A stretch of 64,000 nucleotides of DNA from Periplaneta americana (Eukaryota > Arthropoda > Insecta > Blattodea > Blattidae). The position numbers were made by a program, and so were the translations under genes. Where the stretch lies: contig NC_091126.1 in the NCBI RefSeq assembly GCF_040183065.1, positions 147,338,204 through 147,402,203 on the forward strand. The letters are read 5' to 3'. Shown in pieces: positions 56,617-64,000 of this stretch (the first letter of the stretch is position 1; each line of letters starts with the position of its first letter). The notes beneath the pieces were generated by a model, which saw only the letters and a list, made by a program, of their open reading frames with translations, was not told the origin of the DNA and did not search any database.

Positions 56617-56718
56617 TTTACGCACTGACTTATCATATATTATCATAGATTAAAAATATTTATATTACATATTTTACATATTTGTACGCCATGCATTGTG
56701 GTTCCCTAAAACCACGGC

Positions 56719-58116
56719 ATGGCGCGTCCTCAGGTTGCGGATAGAGGAGACTGCCTCCAGATATGGAGGGTAGCTCCGAATATATTGAATAAGCAGTCGT
56801 GGACAGCCGATAAGGGGTTGCCTCTAGCTTGGGGGTTTTGCGAAGGGCTAACAGCCCATCACCGTAAAAAACAGCTTGTTACGGAACCTAACAGTAAGCC
56901 TCGGAATGGGACTGATTCTCCGGCACGACCACAGCAAAGGAAAAAGGTTATAAGATTTGGTACATGGAACGTAACTAGTCTTTATAGAACAGGTGGGGTA
57001 ACATTAGTAGCAAAAGAACTAGCTAGATATAGAATAGACTTCGTGGGAGTACAAGAGGTTAGGTTAGATGGGAATGGCATATCACAAATAGGCGATTACT
57101 TACTGTATTATGGGGAAGGAAACGATGATAAAAAATTAGGAACAGGATTCTTTGTACATAAAAGAATAAAATCAGCAGTAAAAAAGGTCGAATTTATCAG
57201 TGACAGGTTATCGTATTTAGTACTTAAGGGTAGATGGTGCGATATCGTAGTTATAAATGCTCACGCCCCTACAGAAGAGAAAGACGACCATATAAAGGAT
57301 AGCTTCTATGAGGAATTGGAACACACTTTTGATCAGTTACCTAGATATCACATGAAAGTTTTATTGGGGGATTTCAATGCTAAAATAGGACGAGAGGATA
57401 TTTTTAAACCAACAATTGGAAAAGAGAGCCTACACATAAGTAGTAATGACAATGGAGATAAGTTAGTCAACTTTGCCACATCAAAAAATTTAATTGTCAA
57501 TAGTACAATATTCCCTCACAAGGATATACATAAATATACGTGGACTTCTCCAGACGGAATGACACATAACCAGATAGATCACATCTTGGTAGATAAAAGA
57601 AGGTACACAAGTATAGTAGACATTCGAACTTTCAGGGCGGCAGACTGTAATTCTGACCATTATTTGATAATTGGAGAATTAAGAGAAAGACTATCAGTAG
57701 CCAAGCGAGTAGAGCAACAAGCTAATATTAGTAGATTCAATATTTTGAAATTAAAGGACGAGGAAACTAAGCAACGTTATCAGGTTGAAATTTCAAATAG
57801 GTTTGCTGCTTTAGCAACTGCTGACGAAGCTGAGGAAGAGTTAGATGTTAATAGCGTGTGGGACAATATCCGAGATAATATCAAAATTGCAGCTGAGCAG
57901 AGCATAGGTTATCATGAAACTAAGAAAAAGAAACCATGGTTTGATGAAGATTGTTCCATTGTAGTAGTAGGTAGAAGGAAACAGGCAAAATTGAAATTCT
58001 TACAGGTTCCAATTGAGGAGAACAGAGATAATTATTTCAATGAAAGACGGGAAGCAAGTCGTACACTTAGGAATAAAAAGAGAGATTACTTGAAGGAAAA
58101 ACTGAATGAAGTATAA
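56719..58116 (+). pseudogene. RTE LINE APE-type endonuclease portion
   Basis: The 465-codon frame nicks target DNA in the intact family. Motifs: FGTWNVTSLYR, VGVQEVRLDG (catalytic Glu), VINAHAPTEEKDD, LLGDFNAKIG, NQIDHILVDKR and the final CNSDHYLI. After residue 330 comes the linker to the RT. Proteins with this domain are often misnamed craniofacial development protein 2 in insect annotations. The frame ends at a TAA in the linker where the family reads on, and the next RT blocks (SPGIDQIPAELIQ at 58405) follow in another frame. Confidence 0.9.
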
Positions 58117-58597
58117 ACAAATAGTAAGAATAAAAACATTCGAGATTTATATAAGGGTATAAAGGAATTTAAAAACGGATATCAGGCAAGGGTAAACGTG
58201 ATCAAGGTGAGAATGGTGACTTAATTGCAGACTCTCATTCAATCCTGAACAGATGGAAAAACTATTTTGGGCAACAACTAAATATACATAGGCCAAATAG
58301 AAATGATCAGGACGAAATTCAAATACAAACTGCTGAGCCATTCATATCGGAACCCACACTTTCTGAAGTCGAAATTGCGACAGAAAATCTGAAAAAGTAC
58401 AAGTCTCCAGGTATTGATCAAATTCCAGCAGAATTAATACAAGAGAGTGGAAGGGCATTACCTAGCGAAATTTATAAACTTGTACTTGCAATTTAGGAAA
58501 AGGAAATTGTACCAGAACAATGGAAGGAGTCCATAATCGTACCTATTTTTAAGAAGGGGGACAAACTAACTGTAGTAACTTTCGAGGAATATCACTT

Positions 58598-59884
58598 TTG
58601 TTGACATCGTACAAAATTTTGTCGAATATGCTTTTGAGAAGATTAACTCCATATGTAGATGAAATTATTGGAGATTATCAGTGTGGTTTTAGGCGTAATA
58701 GATCGACTATTGATCAGATTTTTTGTATTCGACAGATAATGGAGAAAAAATGGGAGTATAAGGGTACAGTACATCAGTTATTCATAGATTTCAAAAAGGC
58801 GTACGACTCGGTTAAGAGAGAAGTTTTATATAATATTCTTATTGAATTTGGTATTCCCATGAAACTAGTTCGATTAATTAAAATGTGTCTTAGTGAAACT
58901 TACAGCAGAGTTCATATAGGCCAGTTTCTATCTGATGCTTTTCCAATTCACTGCGGGCTAAAGCAGGGAGATGCACTATCACCTTTACTTTTTAACTTCG
59001 CTCTAGAATATGCCATTAGGAAAGTTCAGGATAATAGACAGGGTTTGGAGTTGAATGGGTTACATCAGCTTCTTGTCTATGCGGATGACGTGAACATCCT
59101 AGGGGAAAATTCACAAACGATTAGGGAAAACGCGGAAATTCTAGTTGAAGCAAGTAAAGCGATAGGGTTGGAAGTAAATCCCAAAAAGACTAAGTATATG
59201 ATTATGTCTTGTGACCAGAATATTGTACGAAATGGAACTATAAAAATTGGAGATCTATCTTTCGAAGAGGTGGAAAAATTCAAATATCTTGGAGCAACAG
59301 TAACAAATATAAATGACACTCGGGAGGAAATTAAACGCAGAATAAATATGGGAAATGCCTGTTATTATTCGGTTGAGAAGCTTATGTCATCTAGTCTTCT
59401 GTCAAAAAATCTGAAAGTTAGAATTCATAAAACAGTTATATTACCGGTTGTTCTGTATGGTTGTGAAACTTGGACTCTCACTTTGAGAGAGGAACAGAGA
59501 TTAAGGGTGTTTGAGAATAAGGTTCTTAGGAAAATATTTGGGGCTAAGAGAGATGAAGTTACAGGAGAATGGAGAAAGTTACACAACGCAGAGCTGCATG
59601 TATTGTATTCTTCACCTGACATAATTAGGAACATAAAATCCATACGTTTGAGATGGGCAGGACATGTAGCACGTATGGGCGAATCCAGAAATACATATAG
59701 AGTGTTAGTTGGGAGGCCGGAGGGAAAAAGACCTTTGGGGAGGCCGAGACGTAGGTGGGAAGATAATATTAAAATGGATTTGAGGGAGGAGGGATATGAT
59801 GGTAGAGACTGGATTAATCTTGCTCAGGATAGGGACCAATGGCGGGCTTATGTGAGGGCGGCAATGAACCTCCGGGTTTCTTAA
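58598..59884 (+). pseudogene. RTE LINE reverse transcriptase portion
   Basis: The 428-codon frame opens inside the RT. The reverse transcriptase copies the element RNA into the nicked target. Motifs: DYQCGFRRNRSTIDQIF, LFIDFKKAYDSV (motif A), CGLKQGDALSPLLFN (motif B), LVYADDVNIL (motif C, YADD intact), then YLGATVTNI and the C-terminal RWAGHVARM and RPRRRWEDNI. It ends 18 bp before the end of the element. The first RT blocks lie upstream in other frames, separated by a shift near 58570. All catalytic residues in this piece are kept, so the insertion is young. Confidence 0.9.
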
Positions 59885-59914
59885 AAGCCAGTAAGTAAGT
59901 ATATATTTGTACGA

Positions 59915-60680
59915 ACGTTTTCGCCACTATTGTGTAACACAAAGGTTTTTATTCTGTGATATTATATGATAATTCAGTGTCGGAAATATAACAAAATATT
60001 TATTTGAATATTAACTATAGACTTATCTGAACATCCTCAAAATGAATTGTAAATTTAGGAAGCTATTCCGCATTGCTTTATGAGTCTTCTGGGCTTCTCA
60101 CCATTTCCATCTTCTGTTATCCATCAGGCAGATTGATCCGGCAGTGATTTTTCTTCGGCAAAGCGCGATGCCGCTCGAATTGTCTTGTTTCATTAACTTA
60201 CTTTACTGACATACTTACCCTAATTACTTTTTAGAAATAATCAGGTGATACTCAACACTACATCAGACGATGGAGTTGCCCACCCTCTGTTCTTAAATAT
60301 GAGCTCATCCTGTTGAAAAGATAGCGGGAAACTACGTTAAATTACAATTTTGTAATCGGTCCTCTATGTCGTCAAGTTTTCCTCTGTTAAAGAAGGATTG
60401 GACCGATACATATGCTTCTTGTCTCTAAGAATAGGCTACCGTGTGTTCGCACTTTCGTTAGTAACTTAAAAATTTATTTAAGTGATGGTACGTGTATCCC
60501 GGAATAATTGCGATGAAATAGGCTCTTCCATGATTTGTACAAATCTTTTCTCACATAACTCTCGTAAATTAATATTCTTTATTCTTAATTATATATAATT
60601 ATAAAAATAAAGAATGCTTTATAACATTTGTTACTCACTTCATTGGTGCACAGGAGACACAAAATCATTGAAAATGTATA
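59915..60680. other. Unassigned stretch
   Basis: No coding or repeat feature recognised apart from AT-rich simple sequence near 60580. Confidence 0.4.
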
Positions 60681-60687
60681 GTTTGTG

Positions 60688-60780
60688 CGGGACCTATTGT
60701 CTGGCCTGCACGTTCTCCAGATCTAAACTCATTGAACTTTTTATTTGTAGGGTCACTTGAAAACAATTATTATCCCAGAG
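60688..60780 (+). pseudogene. Mariner/Tc1-like transposase C-terminal fragment
   Basis: The plus strand reads AGPIVWPARSPDLNSLNFLF followed by VGSLEN. WPxRSPDLxPxxFxxWG is the last catalytic block of mariner-like transposases. Here the third acidic residue is replaced by Asn. Nothing else of the element is clear. Confidence 0.6.
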
Positions 60781-60984
60781 CTAAGATGGAGCGAACGTTA
60801 TGAGCAGACGTCATTTGGTGTCTAGACTCTACTCAAATAGGACTTTAAATATGGGCATTATGTGTACTGCCATGCTCATGTTTTAAATTGGTAGTGGGTC
60901 AGGCGACTAGTCAAAACACGGATGTGCGGGTGTTTTTGCGGGCTTGGAGGAGATTCCCATATTCTACTAAGATACATTTTAGGA

Positions 60985-61190
60985 ATTATTGATATATTCC
61001 GGAAACCAACACCAAAGCGCTGGACTACGACTACCCTCTTACATTCTTTTTGTTCTTCAATATTTTTCGTCCTGTGAATTAAACCGCAAAGACCAAAGTT
61101 CCTTAATATTACAGAAGAAATGTACCAAAATTTTAAGGGTTAAGTATATGAGTACAGTAATTTGTTTAAAATACAGCAGCGCTTAAAAGT
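60985..61190 (-). repeat. Dispersed repeat, inverted copy of 51160-51362
   Basis: It matches the segment upstream of protease exon 3 over about 200 bp in inverted orientation. The neighbouring 61190-61330 may belong to the same element. Confidence 0.68.
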
Positions 61191-61399
61191 ATTTTGTGCG
61201 AGATCGTGCGTATTTGCTTGTTTTCCGCACAAAACCAATCCGCGGTAAGTGTGAAATACCACATTCAGTATTCCCAACGTAACACACATAACAATTTCCC
61301 TCTTCTTACCGCTTAAGCGCGACATTCATTCGAAATCGAAAATCGAAAAATCGAAGGAGAATTGGGAGGAAAATTTAAAAGGTACGCAAAACGCGTCCT

Positions 61400-61800
61400 T
61401 GCAAGGGGTTGGGGGCTGTACAAAACTAAATATGTGAGCTCCAAGCCTGTTGGCCACTAGTCTCACTCCGGGTTACGCTGCTCCCCTGAAGGAGCTCTAG
61501 AAAATTTTGAAGGGGAAGCCGAAATTGGACGTAACCTCTTAGGTACCACATACGCGAGGGGGGCTGAGATTGATCAGTTGATCACTGAACGGGGCGAGGT
61601 GGAGTTGGCTGGTGTTTGCCGTTAGGATGGCAAGACGCCGTCATCTGTTGTTCGATGACAAAGCAGGTGAAGGCCGTCGGAAGAAGCGCCGTGAAATCTA
61701 AGCTGCAATTTGAGAGGTCCCTGTCCTTTCAATTTGCGACTTATTGAGTGACCTCGTATGTTTAATAGACTATTAATATTATCTGAACTAGGGCATACAT
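61400..61800. other. GC-richer unique block with a tiny basic ORF
   Basis: Composition is more even than elsewhere. A 24-codon plus-strand frame (61627-61701) with a good start context reads MARRRHLLFDDKAGEGRRKK. It has no known relative that I recall and may be chance. Confidence 0.3.
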
Positions 61801-61837
61801 AATTTATAATAAAGGTGGAGTATATATGGGGAAGGGC

Positions 61838-61980
61838 ATATAGGTCCGTGGCCCATTTCTTATAGGGCTCATCCCGACATTTGTCTTACGCCTGAGGAAA
61901 ACCACGGAATACCTTAGGCAGGATGAGTTGTCTCATACAAGAGACTAGCCAATTTGGCTATTATGTAGGAGGTAATGAGC
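61838..61980 (+). repeat. Dispersed repeat shared with 36930-37060
   Basis: It carries GGTCCGTGGCCCATTTCTT and GGCTCATCCCGACATTTG in the same order as the minus strand at 36930-37060. Confidence 0.65.
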
Positions 61981-62466
61981 CTTGTTGATTTGTCTCAATT
62001 TCGAGACCAGCCATTTGGCTATATGATGGCTCAATTGCGAAGAGGGGGGAGAGATGTAATTGTTAATTAGGGAGATTCATGGGGATATGAGTGCATTTTA
62101 CTGCTTTAGGCTTTTAACATATTATTTTTAGAGGCGTTTAACATAGTAATAATTATAAATTGGAAACTTACCACTGCAATTTCACCTAAATTGCACTGTT
62201 AATTATTGTTTTTAAATATTTGCAAAAATTAAGTAAAGTCTACTACTCCACAAAAGTTATTGCATTCCTGATGCAAGTAACAATAAGGAAGCCGTGAAAA
62301 AATCAACAAGATTCCAGATGCCGATGTTATTACTGCAATATATTATATAAATAATATTGTTAAAATATTAAAATGAAAAATAAATCATTACAAGATGGAG
62401 TTTTCATTGCAACTAATTAGAAATTCCTCTTTCAGGTATGTAATAAACGATCTTCGCACAAAATAA

Positions 62467-62591
62467 TGTACGATACACGAGCGGTATGTTTGTTTTCATG
62501 TTCTCGGAAATTAAAAAAGCTCAACTACGTTTCGCTTTTTCAATCTTTTCCTCGAACATGAAAACGTCAACATACCGCTCTTGTAACGCAT
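62467..62591. repeat. Hairpin with arms of about 52 bp and a short loop
   Basis: GAGCGGTATGTTTGTTTTCA... on the left pairs with ...AACGTCAACATACCGCTC on the right, with a loop of about 14 bases at 62522-62535. A few bulges interrupt the stem. It may be a foldback MITE or a small-RNA hairpin. Confidence 0.7.
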
Positions 62592-62784
62592 ATTACTATT
62601 GTAGGATGGCAATTTCGAAACTATGTTGGCATAAAAGGATTCAAAAGAATTTCTCCACTTTGCAATGAAAAGCATGTATTTCTCTTACAAGTAACACTAA
62701 TGTATACATAATGTGATGAAAACTGATATAAACAACAATTATTTTCGAATGACAAACGCTCAAAAGCATTTTGTAGCTTTGAAA

Positions 62785-63850
62785 GGAACAGAGTATGAAT
62801 AAATCCTTTAGTTTTAGAGAAAAAGAACTTAATATTTTGTTGCATAACCACTTGCTTTGATGACATCACTACATCTTCTTGGCATAGAATCCACTAGATT
62901 TTCCGGATGCTCCCTTGGAATGTTCATCCACTCTTCCCTTAAAATCTCCAAAACTTGATGTTTATTTGAGTAATGCCTGGAACGAACACGTCGATCCAAC
63001 TCCTCCTAGAGATGATCTATTGAATTTAAGTCGGGGCTTTGACTTGGCCATTCCAAAATTCTATTTTTTTTCTCTGTAAAAATATTTTTGACATGGGTTG
63101 ATACATGTTTCGGATCGTTTTTCTGTTGGAAAATCCATTGCCGTGGCATGTATCTCCTTCCATGTGGTACTATATGCTTTCCAGGATATTCCGGTACATG
63201 AAACAATCCGTTTTGCCCTCTACTTCAGTCAGAGGTCCAACATCACTTCTGGAGAAAGAATCCCAGACCATGACACCACAACCACCGTGCTTTAATGTAG
63301 GAACCTGATACATCTTGTTGCTTCTTTCATTTATAGGACGTCGTACATACGTAATACCAACAGAGGACAATAGATTAAATTTACTCTCGTCACTCCATAA
63401 GATGCGAGACCAGTCTTGAGAGGTCCACTTGGAAAATGTTTCTGCGCACTTCAGTCTGGCCTTTCAATTTTTTTCAGATATAAGTGGCTTTCGGCTAGGC
63501 CGCCTAGCATGTAAACCTTGAGTACTTAGGCGACGCTTTACTGTTGAAAAATGAAGATTTAATCCATAATGTGTTTCCAGATCGTTCCGTATTGCCATTG
63601 CCGAATTCAGTGGGGTAGCAGAAGACTGCTTTTTATGATTCTATCTACCCTGTTTGAAGTTTTCCGAGGCCGACCTGATCGGGGCTTATTATTTACATTG
63701 CCTGTTTGTTTATAACGCCGATACCACACACTCACTAGTTGTTGTGGTATACCAAAATCCTTGGCAACAGAGGACTGTGTTTTGCCTTGTCGAAGGACAT
63801 TAGTGCAGCTTCCCTTAATTCCACTGGATATTCTATTTGTTTCGGCAGGC
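62785..63850 (-). mobile_element. Tc1-like transposon, decayed
   Basis: The minus strand holds a Tc1-type transposase in several frames. 63370-63170 reads LKHGGCGVMVWDSFSRSDVG. 63206-63006 reads QQKNDPKHVSTHVKNIF and ILEWPSQSPDLNSIDHL, the second and third catalytic blocks, with Asn for the second Asp and Asp for the usual Glu. HTH regions are traceable up to 63850. The 3' UTR side is near 62820. Termini were not identified. Confidence 0.75.
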
Positions 63851-63860
63851 CTTCAATCTA

Positions 63861-64000
63861 CAGGGTGTTTAAAAAATACGGGACATAATTTCAGGTATGT
63901 ATTTCCCACATGTAGACAATCAAAATAGTTCATTACAACATGTGTCCGGAAATGCTTCATTTCCGAGTTATGGCCTTCACAACATTGAAATTCACCGGAA
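63861..64000. mobile_element. End of another mariner-like element, cut by the window
   Basis: CAGGGTGTTTAAAAAATACG after TA is a typical mariner-family terminus, followed by subterminal sequence running to the window edge. The rest lies outside. Confidence 0.6.

Larger units (their letters stand above)
56689..59902 (+). mobile_element. Full-length RTE-clade LINE
   Basis: It is 3214 bp, the normal RTE length, with a short 5' UTR, an endonuclease-RT reading region, almost no 3' UTR and an (AGTA)n-like tail. The perfect 11-bp target duplication ATATTTGTACG lies at 56678-56688 and 59903-59913. The reading frame is interrupted by a stop at 58114, shifts near 58195 and 58570, and a stop near 58494, so it cannot move on its own. 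Two older minus-strand copies lie at 7270-8690 and 16931-18070. Confidence 0.93.

Noticed and set aside
56719-58116. Host gene of craniofacial development protein 2 type
   Set aside because: The domain is an APE endonuclease followed by reverse transcriptase inside a target-site duplication, so it is a LINE.

Overview
The window looks like the nuclear genome of an insect, most plausibly a polyneopteran such as a cockroach or termite. The basis is an AT-rich sequence with short spliced host exons, a brachyurin-type digestive protease, and many LINE, SINE, hAT, mariner, Harbinger and THAP-type element remnants with (AAT)n tails. The species is inferred. There are no bacterial operons, no CRISPR array, and no LTR or virus-like element that I could recognise.

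One host gene can be read in full. It is a plus-strand S1A serine protease of 287 residues in six exons (41736-55485), with a TATA box and initiator just upstream and an AATAAA downstream. Its zymogen site, His/Asp/Ser triad, three disulfides and a pocket with Ser at 189 fit the brachyurin (collagenase-like) branch of the chymotrypsins. The introns are filled with mobile elements: a MITE and a hAT in intron 1, LINE, THAP and hAT elements in intron 2, a THAP-family MITE in intron 4 and a mariner-like MITE in intron 5. A possible second host gene on the minus strand is hinted at by one or two small exon-like segments (33498-33607 and 31668-31695). A GC-rich stretch at 4440-4860 could be a promoter region.

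Layout: 1-6000 holds a tRNA-derived SINE, a decayed dispersed-protein remnant, a short THAP MITE and two hAT elements with perfect 8-bp target duplications. 7270-8690 is a minus-strand RTE LINE. 9560-10290 is a hAT remnant. 12389-18950 is a dense cluster of SINEs, a 1.3-kb THAP-encoding element, a mariner-like transposon, a three-layer nest of LINE in LINE with a SINE inside, and a LINE inserted in a Harbinger transposase. 20314-21250 is a Tigger-like fragment with a long inverted repeat. 21585-23345 holds decayed LINE coding sequence. 25093-25984 is a remnant of an uncharacterised dispersed protein family. 27054-30930 is a long minus-strand LINE with a PHD-type ORF1. 33794-41276 holds SINEs, foldback sequences, a 1.8-kb hAT-like element, a head-to-head pair of THAP elements, and Harbinger MITEs. 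41283-55700 is the protease. 55714-56616 is an odd inverted-repeat element full of TGATATGGCC motifs. 56689-59902 is a full-length RTE LINE with an 11-bp target duplication. The end holds a Tc1-like copy and the terminus of another mariner-like element.

The most promising undescribed item is the THAP family: six copies here, termini starting CACAGTCTA, consistent 7-bp AT-rich target duplications in four copies, and the two halves of one THAP zinc finger preserved in different copies.
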